NCBI GenBank assembly: GCA_038380435.1
Contig: JAWZYU010000005.1
Location: 37,470,001 to 37,534,000, forward strand
DNA length: 64,000 nucleotides
Reading direction: 5' to 3'
From: Ryuthela nishihirai
Taxonomy: Eukaryota > Arthropoda > Arachnida > Araneae > Heptathelidae
Positions 1-10,227 of the stretch are shown piece after piece (position 1 is the first letter of the stretch; every line of letters begins with the position of its first letter). The notes beneath the pieces are model-generated. The model was not told the DNA's origin and did not search any database. It worked only from the letters and a program-made list of their open reading frames with translations. The position numbers and the translations under genes were made by a program.

Positions 1-3000
1 GAATATATATTGACAACGTTACAGATAAAATTGAATACATCATTTTACAAGTAAAAATTAATAACTTAAACACATACATAATTAACATATATAACCCATG
101 TAAATACATAAAATATGAACAGTATGCAATTCTATTGGAAAGTTTAATAGGAGAAATTCTGATTTGTGGAGATCTAAATACCCATAACAAAATGTGGAAT
201 TCATACAAAAATGACCCAAAAAGCATACACTTAATTAAACTAATAGAAAACTTTAATTTAATGGTACTAAATAATGAAACACCCACTAGGAAAACTTATT
301 CGAGTAAAGATTCAATTATTGACTTAACAGTAAGTTCAATGGAATTATCAAAAAAAATACAATGGAAAATTTCACCAGATAACTATGGAAGTGATCATAG
401 ACCAATATTCATTACTTTTAATATAAATACTATCAAACCACAAATTAAAATCACAAACTGGGGAAAACTTAGAATTATACTTGAACAAAATTGCCCATTA
501 GACAAAAATATTGACTATAATGAAGTTATTAATTATATCAATGAACAAACCAAAAAACATACTGTAAATATTACTAAAAAAGTACCTAAAAATAATATTG
601 AATCAATATTCATAAATAAACTAATCGCAATTCGAAGAAGAGCTGAGAGAAGAATGGAGAGAAACAGAACATTTATAGACTGTGAAAACTTTCATAGATT
701 GGAAATTGCAATAGCAAAAAAAATTAAAAATATACAGAAAATAAATTGGAATATTTTTACAGAAAAACTTTCACCTAACACATCAACTACTAACTTATGG
801 AAAATATATAAAAAATTAAATAATGAAACCACTCCTCAAAATCCAATAGAAACATATGCACTAAAAAATAACATATCTATACAAGAAACTACAGAAAAAT
901 TAGCAGAATATTACACAGATAGACATTATAAACCAAATAATAAGCTAGATAAAACCTACAAAAATTCTAATATATTCCATAAAACATTTCAGTGCAAAAA
1001 AACTGAAATTCTTAATATTCCATTTTCACTCTTTGAATTAAACAATGCAATAAAATTATTAAAAAAAAACACAACACCTGGACCAGATGGAATATCAAAT
1101 AAAACTCTAAAAAATCTCCCACCAAATTGGATATATTTTCTGTTAAATTATTTTAATAGAATTTGGACAAATAGAGAATATCCAAAATCATGGCTAGATA
1201 ATTATATGATTTTTATTAAAAAAGAAAAAAAACCAGCAGATGATTTAAATTCATATCGTCCCATTTGTCTTAGTTCAAATATACTCAAATTATTTGAAAA
1301 AATGATCATTTTTAGATTAAACTGGTACATTGAGAGAAACAAAATTTTTAATAATCACTGTTATGGTTTCAGATTTGGGAGATCAACTAAAGACCTACTA
1401 TTAAATCTAATAACCGGTGCAGAACACGCTATCAATAATAAATGCTTTATGGTAGCGGTAGTTATAGACCTTGAAAAAGCTTTTGACTCTGTTTCTTACC
1501 ATGCATTATTATCTAAAATTCGTGCATTAAAAATATGTGGTAATCTTTACTATTTCCTATTTCACATATTACAAAATAAACAATATAAAGTTAAGATTAA
1601 AAATATTTACTCTAAGGAACATAAATTTTTAAATGGAATTTTACAGGGAGATATATTATCACCTATTCTTTTTAACTTATATTTAAACGACATTAACAAC
1701 AATTTCGAAGAACATACCAATTTCGGCACATATGCAGATGATTTAATTTTTTGGACAACTCATCAAAATACAGATATTATACAAAAGAGAATTCAAAACA
1801 CCTTGAATAAAATGAATAAATATTGTGAAAAATTGAACCTTAAAATAAACATAGAAAAAACAAATATTATATACTTTCATAATAGATATAAATTACCTAA
1901 TGATTTTATAATAAAACTAAAGGACAGAAATATTAAAATAGTTAATAACTTAAAATTTTTAGGACTCCACTTGGATTCAAAATTACTATGGAACACTTTC
2001 ATACAAAATGCAAAAGACAAATCAAATAAATTATATCAATACTTAAGATATTTAGGTAATTCAAACTGGGGATGTATCACAAAAAATTTATTACTCATTT
2101 ATAATTCAATAATTTTACCAAAAATAACATATGGAATTGAACTAATAAATAATATATCAAAATCTAAAATGAAAAAATTAGAAAGTATACAAACAAAAAT
2201 ATTAAAACACTGTCTGGGACTTCTCCAAAATACAAACAATATTAATGTATATGCAGAGACTGCAATTCCAACTTTGGATATAAAAAAAAAATATTTATTA
2301 TCTAATCTTATTTTTAGAATCACAACAAAAAACACACAACATCCAATTATAGAAAAAATTAAAACTAATTTTACAGACACAACACTTACACATTTCACAG
2401 AAAAAGAAACAATACAAAACATAATAGAAAATAAATTGAGTGGAGATATTATTTTTAACTATCCATATTGGACATCACCATTTCCTATTATGAATAATAC
2501 AATCCCTGGAATAATTTCCAAAAAAATACTAGACAAAAACTGCTTAAAAACAATCACTGAAGCATACATAGATAATACATACAAAGACTTCATCAAAATA
2601 TACACTGATGGCTCATTAAACACAGAAAGAACTATATCTTCAGGGGCATTTATCTGTAATTCACATACATACCAATTTAAATTAAATAGACCCTCACCTG
2701 TAATTATATCAGAGATCACAGCCATTTTATTTGCTATGTCATGGGCCCTTAAATTTAAAAATAGTAAAATTGTAATTTTAACTGACAGCAAAACCTCTTT
2801 AGACATAATTTTTCAAAATCCTTTCAAAAGCAACTTTGCTATTTTTATTAATGATATTCTTGCTACCACACAAAAACACATACACAATCATAATCATATA
2901 CACCTGCAATGGATACCTTCTCATGTCAATATTAAAGGTAATGAAATGGTAGATACACTTGCTAAACAAGCTAAAGACTTAAACACAGTAACTATAACCC

Positions 3001-3637
3001 CTTATTTCAATTATTTACATAAAAATCAAAATAAAATCAAAATAATAGAAGAACTTCAAAATTGGTACAACATAAATGCCATAAATACACATAGATATAA
3101 TATTTCTCAAAACATATCTAAATTTAAAGATTATGGACTGAAAAAAAAAGAATTGAAAGCAATAGTAAGAATTAAAAGCAATGTTGCTCTCACAAATTCA
3201 ACTTTGTTCAAAATGGGAAAGAGAGACAAACCAGACTGTACTTATTGTAATGAACCACATACAATAGAACATATAATATTTAAATGCAAAAAATTTATTA
3301 ATCAAAGAAAAACTTACTATAAAAAATTGGAGAAATACAATATTAATCAACAAAGCTTTAAAACAATTTTAGAACCACCCAAAAAATCCCAAAAAAGTAA
3401 AATTTTCAAGCTTCTTATCTCTTATTTAAGAGACATTGAAATACTAGATAATTTATGAAAAAAAAAAAAGAAAAAAAAAAAATATTAAAAATTAAAAAAA
3501 AAAATTAAAAAAATAAAAAAAAAAATAAAAAGAAAAAATTTAAAAATTTAAATTAAAAAAAATAATAATACTTTAAAAAAAAAAAAAATTATAAATAAAA
3601 AAAAAAATGTTTAAATAGAAGCTTTCATACATACATC
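1..3637 (+). mobile_element. Non-LTR retrotransposon A (I-like), proximal part, 5' end outside window
   Basis: This element runs in from the left edge. It consists of an ORF2 open from base 3, then an A-rich 3' UTR of about 160 nt (3459-3617). It is interrupted at 3637/3638 by element B. The 13-bp word TCATACATACATC at 3625-3637 recurs at 10137-10149, directly after B, so it is B's target duplication. The rest of A's 3' end resumes at 10150. The ORF2 is clearly related to that of E (similar order and wording throughout) but diverged, so A is a separate family of the same clade. Its own target duplication cannot be seen because the 5' end is missing. Confidence 0.9.
3..3458 (+). CDS. ORF2 of element A: endonuclease (partial), reverse transcriptase, RNase H
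   Basis: The polyprotein would carry out target-site nicking, target-primed reverse transcription and RNA-strand removal. The frame is open from base 3, so the start lies upstream of the window and the visible 1151 codons are a partial reading. The visible part begins inside the endonuclease (GDLNTHNKMW near residue 60, IDLTVSS, SDHRPIF). The RT follows (SYRPICLSSN, YGFRFGRSTKDLL, DLEKAFDSV, GILQGDILSP, and YADD at about residue 577 from base 3). RNase H comes next (TDGS near residue 867, then TDSKTS and WIPSHVNIKGNEMVDTLAKQ). The C-terminal CCHC motif is CTYCNEPHTIEHIIFKC. No stop or frameshift interrupts the visible frame, which ends with TGA at 3456-3458. It is the more AT-rich relative of E's ORF2. 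RNase H places it in the I/Jockey-related group; exact clade assignment is inference. Confidence 0.93.
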   Translation: MYIDNVTDKIEYIILQVKINNLNTYIINIYNPCKYIKYEQYAILLESLIGEILICGDLNTHNKMWNSYKNDPKSIHLIKLIENFNLMVLNNETPTRKTYSSKDSIIDLTVSSMELSKKIQWKISPDNYGSDHRPIFITFNINTIKPQIKITNWGKLRIILEQNCPLDKNIDYNEVINYINEQTKKHTVNITKKVPKNNIESIFINKLIAIRRRAERRMERNRTFIDCENFHRLEIAIAKKIKNIQKINWNIFTEKLSPNTSTTNLWKIYKKLNNETTPQNPIETYALKNNISIQETTEKLAEYYTDRHYKPNNKLDKTYKNSNIFHKTFQCKKTEILNIPFSLFELNNAIKLLKKNTTPGPDGISNKTLKNLPPNWIYFLLNYFNRIWTNREYPKSWLDNYMIFIKKEKKPADDLNSYRPICLSSNILKLFEKMIIFRLNWYIERNKIFNNHCYGFRFGRSTKDLLLNLITGAEHAINNKCFMVAVVIDLEKAFDSVSYHALLSKIRALKICGNLYYFLFHILQNKQYKVKIKNIYSKEHKFLNGILQGDILSPILFNLYLNDINNNFEEHTNFGTYADDLIFWTTHQNTDIIQKRIQNTLNKMNKYCEKLNLKINIEKTNIIYFHNRYKLPNDFIIKLKDRNIKIVNNLKFLGLHLDSKLLWNTFIQNAKDKSNKLYQYLRYLGNSNWGCITKNLLLIYNSIILPKITYGIELINNISKSKMKKLESIQTKILKHCLGLLQNTNNINVYAETAIPTLDIKKKYLLSNLIFRITTKNTQHPIIEKIKTNFTDTTLTHFTEKETIQNIIENKLSGDIIFNYPYWTSPFPIMNNTIPGIISKKILDKNCLKTITEAYIDNTYKDFIKIYTDGSLNTERTISSGAFICNSHTYQFKLNRPSPVIISEITAILFAMSWALKFKNSKIVILTDSKTSLDIIFQNPFKSNFAIFINDILATTQKHIHNHNHIHLQWIPSHVNIKGNEMVDTLAKQAKDLNTVTITPYFNYLHKNQNKIKIIEELQNWYNINAINTHRYNISQNISKFKDYGLKKKELKAIVRIKSNVALTNSTLFKMGKRDKPDCTYCNEPHTIEHIIFKCKKFINQRKTYYKKLEKYNINQQSFKTILEPPKKSQKSKIFKLLISYLRDIEILDNL

Positions 3638-3670
3638 TTCTTCTTCTTCTTCTACATCCATCAATATTCT

Positions 3671-3715
3671 GGACCTCTTTGTAAAGAGAGCCTCGGCTCT
3701 CTTATCATCAGGTCC
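3671..3715 (-). promoter_or_regulatory. 3'-terminal two-tier stem-loop of element B
   Basis: Close to B's 3' tail, GGACCT (3671-3676) pairs with AGGTCC (3710-3715). Inside it, AAGAGAGCC (3684-3692) pairs with GGCTCTCTT (3695-3703). In the element's sense strand the order is GGACCTGA, hairpin, TCCAGAATATT, then the GAA tail. D and F have GGACCTGA and TCCAGAATATT in the same places around a different hairpin. By analogy with other non-LTR elements this is a candidate recognition structure for the reverse transcriptase. Confidence 0.6.
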
Positions 3716-4602
3716 ACAGGCAAAGTGAGCAGTGGGTGAGTATGGACAACAATGAAAGGGCTGGCTCAGAGAAATGCCAGCAATCTAACATATTGGCTAG
3801 TGGGCATTTGGCCGCAGGCCGCCCATAGTCTGGGATGCAAAAGTAGGGTGATAATCCAGTTTCAGGTCGGGGGGAGTGGAGGTAGTTGTGATAATGAGAG
3901 CCGTTCGTGGGTGATAAGTGTATATGTTGATGATTTTAAGCCATTAAAGTGGAGAGATCTCTAGTTCCATGATTTAAAATTAATCAGGGGAATATCCATG
4001 TTAAGTTTTTGAGATATTAGTAATTAAAAGGGGTATTTGTATTTTTTTTTTTTTGAAAATTTATTAGCCAGTAATAGCTTATTAATTGGAATTTTGTGAA
4101 ATTTTTTTTTTTTTTTATTTATTTAATTTTTTTTTTTTTTATAGGACACCCTCTGATAAGAGGGAGGAAATGTGTTTGAGGAGGGAGGGAGGAGAACCAG
4201 CTATAGTTATTTAGTTGCATGGGTATCAAGGTAAGTTGTAGTTCAAATCAAATAGTGAATGGTTATTGGGGGTGAGGGAGATAAAACGATAATATATCAT
4301 TATATAAGGTTTATATTTGTATTTATTATTATTATTATTTTTTTTTTTTTTGATAGCATCTATAGTAATAGAAATATTAGTAAGGAATATTATTTTATAC
4401 AATTTTTTTTTTTTTTTTTTCTTTAATATAACAGTAAATTATATTAATAGAAATATTAATAATTGTCCAAAATGCTTCTTTTATTTGTCCCTTATGGATC
4501 TTTTGGTGGCATCTGGATCTTTTGTTGTCCCAAAGGATCTTTTAAAAGAGAAGTGGGTAACCAATCAAAAGGGAGAGAGTGTATGTGAGGAGGGAGAGGG
4601 GA
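3716..4602 (-). other. 3' UTR of element B
   Basis: This is non-coding sequence between the ORF2 stop (4603-4605) and the terminal stem-loop. It contains several T-runs on the plus strand (about 4039-4051, 4099-4140, 4336-4351 and 4402-4420), which are A-runs in the element transcript. Short frames here (3752-3964, 4317-4631) have low complexity or no recognisable content and I do not call them genes. Confidence 0.7.
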
Positions 4603-7600
4603 CTAGTAGAACCTCCCAGAAAGGTGAATGAAGAGTGCAAGGGCTTTAAAATGAGCTTTACAATTTTTGTGTGTGGGGCCAAGGATGGTTTGAACAGTGT
4701 AGTGGGTGATTCCAAGGGAAAAGAGAGTCTGATACAGGTTGATTCTGTGTACGGTGTAAAGGGGGCAGTGAAGTAGGAAATGTGGGATATCCTCAATTAC
4801 CTTGCAGGTGTTACAGAGAGCTGTGGTGGATTTGTTGATTATAAAGAGGTCCTTGTTGAGTATGGTTCTCCCAGATCGTAGTTGGTGAATGGCAGTTTGG
4901 GCTTTGCGGGGTAAATAATTGAGGTGAAGTGTGTGTGGGATGGCAGCAATGTTGGCTCTAAATGTGTTTTTAGATGTAGCTTGTTGGTACCAGAGAATAG
5001 TCCAGTTAGTGTGGGTTATTTTGTCGAGTTCGTTAGCGTGGGATTTGTAGGAAATGGGAGAGTGGTAGTTTGGTGAAGGGAGTGAGTGTCCTTGTTTGGC
5101 CAGGGTATCAGCAGTGTCATTGTGTTCAATATTACAATGGGAGGGAATCCAGTGAAAAGTAAGTGTTTTGTGGGAAGCAATTATGTTGTGGGAGAGTTTG
5201 TGTATGTGGAAAAGAGAGTAATTTTGGGAGAGATTGTATTTGTGTTTGCTGATGTTGTAAAGTGCAGATTTGGAATCAGTGAATATGTGTATGTTATCAT
5301 TGTGTTGGGTGAGGGCCCATTCTAAAGCCATGTGTATGCCAGCAAGTTCAGTAATAGTGCTACTTACAGCATGGCTCATTTTTATAATGTGTGAGAATTT
5401 ATGTGAAGGTGAGTGAAAGGCTGCAGAGCCATATGTAGTGTTAGGGAGGTGAGAGCCATCAGTAAATATTGTGAGATCAGTATTAGGAATAGTGTCTAAG
5501 AGAAGTTCAGCAGCAATTTTAAGTTCCAGAGTTAAGTGATTGTGTTTATGGGAGATGTTTGGCAGTGTTAGGTGTACAGAAGGTTTTTTAATTGTCCAAT
5601 GAGGGATAGTGTATCTAGGTGAAAAAGGTTTAATATTTTTCCAATTTGGGTACAATGGGTGCTGTTTTATGATAAGGGCAGTGGGAGAAGTGTTGTTGGG
5701 AGATTCAATTCTATGAATGGAAGGATGTGTGGGGTGGAGGTGTTTTAGTTTTATGTAATGGTTACATGTAAGTTTATGTCTGATGATGTCAAGGGGGGGC
5801 ATGTTGGCTTCTGCCCATGTGGCCAAGTTAGGGCAGCCAGTTCTTAGACCCAGGGCTAGTCTTATGGCTCTAGTTTGAATGATTTCAAGTTTGGTGAAAT
5901 GCACAGTGGGGGCAGAGTTGAGAGCTAAAAGGCCATATTGGAGTCTACTGTTGATGCAGGCCTTGATGAGAGAGATCATGATTTTATCACTGGCACCCCA
6001 GCTGGCTCTTGTGATGGTTCTGAGTATGTTTAGTGCTCCGTTGCATGTGGATTGAGTGTTTTTGATATGTTGTTGCCATGAAAGCTGACGGTCAATGGTT
6101 AGCCCTAGATATTTATAGTGTTTGACAATAGGAATGGCTAGGTTGTTGATACTTATGTTGAGAGAGTGTGTGTTTTTGATATTATGTGTAATGGGTAAGA
6201 CCGCAGATTTAGATGCAGAGATGGCTAATCCCCATTTGTTGGTAAAGTCAAGTACTTGATTGACTGAAGTTTGAAGAGTAGTTTCAATTGTGTGAATGTC
6301 TTTTCCTGTCGTCCAAAGCACAATGTCATCAGCAAAGATGGAGCACTTAGTGTCATTACTTAGTGTTGTGGGGAGGTCATGAAGGAGGATGTTAAAGAGT
6401 GTAGGGGAAACCACACTGCCCTGTGGTAGTCCCCTAGTTAGGTCATGGGGGTCAGAGAGGGAAGTCCCCAGTTTGACTTTGACCCTTCTCTGAGTGAGAA
6501 AATTTTTAATAAAGTGTAGAATGTTGCCTGTAATTCCAAGTGTCTGTAATTTAAAGATTATACTGGTGTGTGAGGCAGTATCAAAGGCAGAGGAGAGGTC
6601 TAGAAAGACACAGCAAAGAATTTCTTTGTTAAATAAGGCAAGTTCTGCTGAAGTGATAAGGTCAAAGAAATTATCTGTGGTTGACATGTGCTCTCTAAAG
6701 CCTGTTTGGCATAGGGGGAGAGTTTTTTTGACAGTTAGGAAGTATTGGAGTCTGGAGAGCACCATTCTTTCTAGAATTTTGAGAACACATGAGGTAAGTG
6801 CAATGGGTCTGTATGAGCTAAATTGTGATGCTGGCTTATTGGGTTTTAAAATAGGGAGGATATGAATGTCAGTCCATTGAGTGGGGAATGTGTGTTGTTG
6901 CCAGCAGTCATTGTAAATATGAAGTAATGTGGTGAGAGCTTGTGTGCCAAGATGTTTGAGTGTGATGTATGTTATATTATCAGGCCCTGGGGTGCTTTTC
7001 TTTTTTGCATGATGAATTGCATTGCAGAGTTCAAGCTGTGTGAAAGGTAAGTTGATAGCGGGAAGAGTGCAGGGAGGCTCAGTAGCAAGTTTCTGTTTCA
7101 TGAAGAGACAATGCTGTTGATAAGTGGGTGAGTTAGCAAGTGGGTTTATACTGATGAGATGAGAGGCAAATTGGTTTGCTCCTTGTGTTGTGGACAGGTT
7201 GTTTGCCCACAGAATGGTGTGCCAGGGGGCTAAAGGTTGAGCCTGGGTCTTGAGGGATCTGATGACAGACCAAATGAGTGTAGAGTCAGTTCTGGGGTTA
7301 ATATTATTACAGAAAGTTTTCCATTCTTTTCTTTTGGTGGTGAGGCGAAGGCGCCTAAGCGAGGCATTTGCCTTATTGAAAGAGTTAATGGCAGGTGGCG
7401 TAGGGTGTCTTCTGGCAGTGTCTTCTGTTTTTCTCCTTATGTGTAGTTGTTGTGTGATAGCAGGGTGATGTTTGGTGAAACCAGTCATGTGTTTGGTAGT
7501 GAATTTGTTGGCTTGTATGCTCTGCGTGACACTTGAGTAGAAGGAGGTAGTTTTGTCAGGTGTTTGGGAGATGATGCTGGTTTCACAGTGTGCGGAGAAA

Positions 7601-8391
7601 TTGTGCCAGTTAATGTGTGTTTTGGTTGTGTAAGCAGTAGGTTTAATGCTATGAAAGGTGAGAAAAATTGGGAAGTGATCACTAGCCCAAGTAGAGTGGT
7701 GCACTTGCCAGTTTAAAATAGGGGAAATTTCTGTGGTGGAGAGGGTAAGGTCAAGAACTGACTCATATGGGGGTTTGGTGAAGGTGGGTGAACCATCATT
7801 GTGTATGGCCAATTGGAAGTGTTGGATGAATGTTTCAATCTGTGTACCTCTGTTGTTGGTGAAGTTGCTTCCCCAGAGGGTGTTGTGGGCATTGAAGTCT
7901 CCCAGAAGAAGGTTGGGGCCAGGCGAGAGTGAGAATATGTGATCAAAGTCTTTGATGAGTGTGTTGACATTTAATCGAACATTGGGATAAAAGTAAATAT
8001 TGTAAATGTTGAGAGTGATGTCCTGTAATTGAATATTAATTCCTACAATATCCATATAAGAGTATGTGTAAGGGTTAGGAATGAGGCAGTGGGGGAATTT
8101 TTTATGTATTAGAGTAGTAGAGTTGGAGTGAGGTCTGTTGGTGTTTGCTCTGTGTATAATGTAGGGTTTGTATCTGAAGTTATCAGGGATTCTAGTCTCA
8201 TTAAGTGCCAAAATGGGGATGACGTGTTTGTTAGTGAAAGCTTTAAGTTCAAGAACTTTGTTGGGAAGGGATCTACAATTCCATTGGATGCAAGAGCAGG
8301 GGGGGGGGTTGTCTGGAGGAGAGAGGGAGGGACTGCAGAGAGTGTGTGAGAGAGGGGGAAAATTAATGCAGCTGTTGAAGAAGAGACACAA
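4603..8391 (-). CDS. ORF2 of element B: endonuclease, reverse transcriptase, RNase H
   Basis: About 1262 codons. The order is an AP-like endonuclease (IQWNCRSLPNKV, LALNETRI, GDFNAHNTLWG, LDLTLSTTEIS, SDHFPIF), then RT (YRPIALTSCVLKILERMV, TGFREHMSTTD, DLSSAFDTASH, LPQGSVVSPTLFNILLHDL, FADD near residue 685), then RNase H (FTDGSH near 975, TDSKSAL, WIPSHCNIEHNDTADTLAKQ). A C-terminal CCHC motif ends it (CNTCKVIEDIPHFLLHC). The frame is open from 8403, just after a TAG at 8404-8406, but has no ATG until well inside the endonuclease domain. The position given starts at a TTG. The frame overlaps the end of ORF1 by about 29 nt in the +1 frame. ORF2 therefore probably depends on frameshifting or non-AUG reinitiation. 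The stop is TAG at 4603-4605. No internal damage is seen. Confidence 0.92.
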   Translation of the reverse strand: MCLFFNSCINFPPLSHTLCSPSLSPPDNPPPCSCIQWNCRSLPNKVLELKAFTNKHVIPILALNETRIPDNFRYKPYIIHRANTNRPHSNSTTLIHKKFPHCLIPNPYTYSYMDIVGINIQLQDITLNIYNIYFYPNVRLNVNTLIKDFDHIFSLSPGPNLLLGDFNAHNTLWGSNFTNNRGTQIETFIQHFQLAIHNDGSPTFTKPPYESVLDLTLSTTEISPILNWQVHHSTWASDHFPIFLTFHSIKPTAYTTKTHINWHNFSAHCETSIISQTPDKTTSFYSSVTQSIQANKFTTKHMTGFTKHHPAITQQLHIRRKTEDTARRHPTPPAINSFNKANASLRRLRLTTKRKEWKTFCNNINPRTDSTLIWSVIRSLKTQAQPLAPWHTILWANNLSTTQGANQFASHLISINPLANSPTYQQHCLFMKQKLATEPPCTLPAINLPFTQLELCNAIHHAKKKSTPGPDNITYITLKHLGTQALTTLLHIYNDCWQQHTFPTQWTDIHILPILKPNKPASQFSSYRPIALTSCVLKILERMVLSRLQYFLTVKKTLPLCQTGFREHMSTTDNFFDLITSAELALFNKEILCCVFLDLSSAFDTASHTSIIFKLQTLGITGNILHFIKNFLTQRRVKVKLGTSLSDPHDLTRGLPQGSVVSPTLFNILLHDLPTTLSNDTKCSIFADDIVLWTTGKDIHTIETTLQTSVNQVLDFTNKWGLAISASKSAVLPITHNIKNTHSLNISINNLAIPIVKHYKYLGLTIDRQLSWQQHIKNTQSTCNGALNILRTITRASWGASDKIMISLIKACINSRLQYGLLALNSAPTVHFTKLEIIQTRAIRLALGLRTGCPNLATWAEANMPPLDIIRHKLTCNHYIKLKHLHPTHPSIHRIESPNNTSPTALIIKQHPLYPNWKNIKPFSPRYTIPHWTIKKPSVHLTLPNISHKHNHLTLELKIAAELLLDTIPNTDLTIFTDGSHLPNTTYGSAAFHSPSHKFSHIIKMSHAVSSTITELAGIHMALEWALTQHNDNIHIFTDSKSALYNISKHKYNLSQNYSLFHIHKLSHNIIASHKTLTFHWIPSHCNIEHNDTADTLAKQGHSLPSPNYHSPISYKSHANELDKITHTNWTILWYQQATSKNTFRANIAAIPHTLHLNYLPRKAQTAIHQLRSGRTILNKDLFIINKSTTALCNTCKVIEDIPHFLLHCPLYTVHRINLYQTLFSLGITHYTVQTILGPTHKNCKAHFKALALFIHLSGRFY

Positions 8392-10039
8392 TGGTCTGGA
8401 TGGCTATGGCGAGTTGGGGGGATCTGTTTTGTGGTGGGAAAAGTGCATCTATGATAGGAACTATTAGTTTGAGTAGTTGTTGGATGAGAGTATGTTGTGG
8501 GGGGGGTGTAGTTTGAGTTTTTGCCAGTGGTGTCCTCTTTGCTCTGGTTCTACGCAGATAATTGGTTTTTGCTCTTTTGGAGGAGAATTTGGGTGATGGG
8601 GGGGGGGATTGTCCTTGTGTGGGTTGAATAAGAGCATCTTCCTCAGAGGTGGAGATGGTAGAGGCATGTCTGTTTGGTAATGGAGGGAAGGAGGTAGAAG
8701 AGGTGAGATCAATTGTGGATGTGGGGAGGGGATGGGTGGATGTGGAGGGAAGAGAATGTAATGTGGTTGGCAGAGCAGCAGCTGTAGTGATGGGAAGGGG
8801 AAGAAGTGGTATGGAAGGAGGTTTCTGCGGATGGGAAGAATGGGAGGGATTGGTGGTGGGGGCCGTGTCAGGTTTGCTGTTGACGAAAGAAGTAGCAGCA
8901 GTTTTAATTTTAATGGCCCTCAGTCTTACAGGGCATTTTCCATATGTGGCCACATGAGGGCCTCCACAGTTGCAGCAGAGTACTGGAAGATTGCGCTTGC
9001 AATCCTGCGACATGTGGGGTTGGGCGCAGTATTTACATCGTGCAGAGCTTCGGCATATTTTTATTATATGGCCATGGCGTTGACATTTGATGCATTGAGG
9101 GGGGGGGTTAGTGTAGTGTGAGACAGAGTATGATTTAAGGCCCAATTCAACCGAAGGGGGAAGGGGGAGAGAGTTGAAGTATAGAATGACTTTATCTGTG
9201 TTTCTTCTGATGATGCTGCCATCCATGGTGTGGTGGGCATAAGTGAGACGTTTTATCTTATGTACGTCATAATCTGATAGTGCTTCAAGGATGCTTTGGT
9301 CAGATAAATATCTATCCACTCCCTCTATGGATCCATAAGGTTTATTGAATGATTCTGGGTACTTAGATTTGATTTGGACATTATGAATATATGTGAGGGA
9401 CATGAGTTTATCAGCTTGATGTTGGTTTTTAACATGAACAAGGAATTCACCTCTGTGGGTAAATCTGGCTTCGGAAGGTTTTTCAATGGTTGAATTTATG
9501 GCTTTAGTGATGATGTTAATATTGAGGTCTTGGAGTAAGTTTGTGGGGGAGGAGAAAAGGAGGACAGGGATGTAATCAGCAGAGTTTGAAAAATCACAAT
9601 TAGAGTCATTATCAGATGAGGCAGACTGTTTCCTAGACCTTTTCCTGTTTTTAACGAGGTTCCATTGATCTGAGGTGAGTTGGTCTGATGTTTCGTCATT
9701 TGTTTCCATATCAGGTTGTATGAGGTTTTCATGGGTAGGGATATTCATATTTAAGAGATCTAAAGAAGAGGTAGAAGCAAAATGTTGGGGGTTAGCAGGA
9801 ATGGGGATCGATGGGCATCTATCAGCAGATAATGAAGAGTTTGAGTTAGTAGCCTGATTACTGACGCTAACCCTAGCGCCAGACGCTATCGCTGTTGCCA
9901 TACTGACCTTACTTGGCTGCTGGCTTGGCTGATGAGATGACTGGTGTGGCTGGCTCTTCTCAGAAGCTTTTCCAATCGATCTTGGATCCGTTTTCTCTGG
10001 GGGATGATTGCTAGAGTCCTTAGTGGTAGCGGTTTTCAT
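8363..10039 (-). CDS. ORF1 of element B: gag-like nucleic-acid-binding protein
   Basis: 558 aa from an ATG at 10037-10039 to a TAA at 8363-8365. The N-terminal half is rich in Ser, Thr, Pro and Gln (low complexity). A middle region of mixed alpha/beta character follows. Then come three CCHC-type zinc knuckles at about residues 315-370 (CIKCQRHGHIIKIC, CKYCAQPHMSQDC, CCNCGGPHVATYGKC). The tail is rich in Pro and Ser with basic stretches. Three consecutive knuckles are typical of ORF1 proteins of I, Jockey and R1-type elements, which coat the element RNA. The end overlaps ORF2. The frame is intact. Confidence 0.9.
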   Translation of the reverse strand: MKTATTKDSSNHPPEKTDPRSIGKASEKSQPHQSSHQPSQQPSKVSMATAIASGARVSVSNQATNSNSSLSADRCPSIPIPANPQHFASTSSLDLLNMNIPTHENLIQPDMETNDETSDQLTSDQWNLVKNRKRSRKQSASSDNDSNCDFSNSADYIPVLLFSSPTNLLQDLNINIITKAINSTIEKPSEARFTHRGEFLVHVKNQHQADKLMSLTYIHNVQIKSKYPESFNKPYGSIEGVDRYLSDQSILEALSDYDVHKIKRLTYAHHTMDGSIIRRNTDKVILYFNSLPLPPSVELGLKSYSVSHYTNPPPQCIKCQRHGHIIKICRSSARCKYCAQPHMSQDCKRNLPVLCCNCGGPHVATYGKCPVRLRAIKIKTAATSFVNSKPDTAPTTNPSHSSHPQKPPSIPLLPLPITTAAALPTTLHSLPSTSTHPLPTSTIDLTSSTSFPPLPNRHASTISTSEEDALIQPTQGQSPPPSPKFSSKRAKTNYLRRTRAKRTPLAKTQTTPPPQHTLIQQLLKLIVPIIDALFPPQNRSPQLAIAIQTIVSLLQQLH

Positions 10040-10149
10040 ATTTTAAGTGGAGGCAGTCGATTAAAATGCAAAAACACGTCAAAAATCGCGGAGAGAAACA
10101 AAACACGACTTGTCCTGTTCACAGGCGATTCAAAAGTCATACATACATC

Positions 10150-10227
10150 ATTGCTGAATGAGTCTGTGATTGGACAATGTTCTTTTCATAGGAGTTTTCA
10201 AGTGGAGTGAAGAATTATATATATATT
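10150..10227 (+). mobile_element. Element A, distal 3' end with (TA)n tail
   Basis: This resumes right after B's right-hand target duplication. It contains CTGAATGAGT at 10154-10163, the same 10-mer found at the 3' ends of D, E and F. An imperfect stem follows (CTGTGA with TCATAG, one G-T pair), then a TTCAAGTGG-like word and a (TA)n tail at about 10216-10226. C's ORF1 sequence begins directly after the tail (10228). This identifies the piece as A's true 3' terminus and shows that A inserted into C. Confidence 0.75.

Larger units (their letters stand above)
3638..10136 (-). mobile_element. Full-length non-LTR retrotransposon B inserted in A
   Basis: A 6.5-kb element lies on the minus strand with a 97-nt 5' UTR (10040-10136), ORF1, ORF2, a 3' UTR of about 960 nt and a (GAA)n tail, seen as (CTT)n at 3638-3652. 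It is bounded by a perfect 13-bp target duplication, TCATACATACATC, at 3625-3637 and 10137-10149. It has a higher GC content than its neighbours and many G-runs on the plus strand. Its proteins are diverged from those of A, D, E and F, so it is a different family. Both ORFs are uninterrupted. It sits in A's 3' UTR, which makes it younger than A. Confidence 0.92.

Noticed and set aside
2099..2806. Two minus-strand frames of about 110 codons inside element A
   Set aside because: Antisense to the intact ORF2 of A; hydrophobic only because of AT-rich composition.
6494..8467. Several plus-strand frames of 60-120 codons inside element B
   Set aside because: They lie opposite the intact ORF1/ORF2 of B, have no family pattern, and use the complement of a strongly conserved coding strand.
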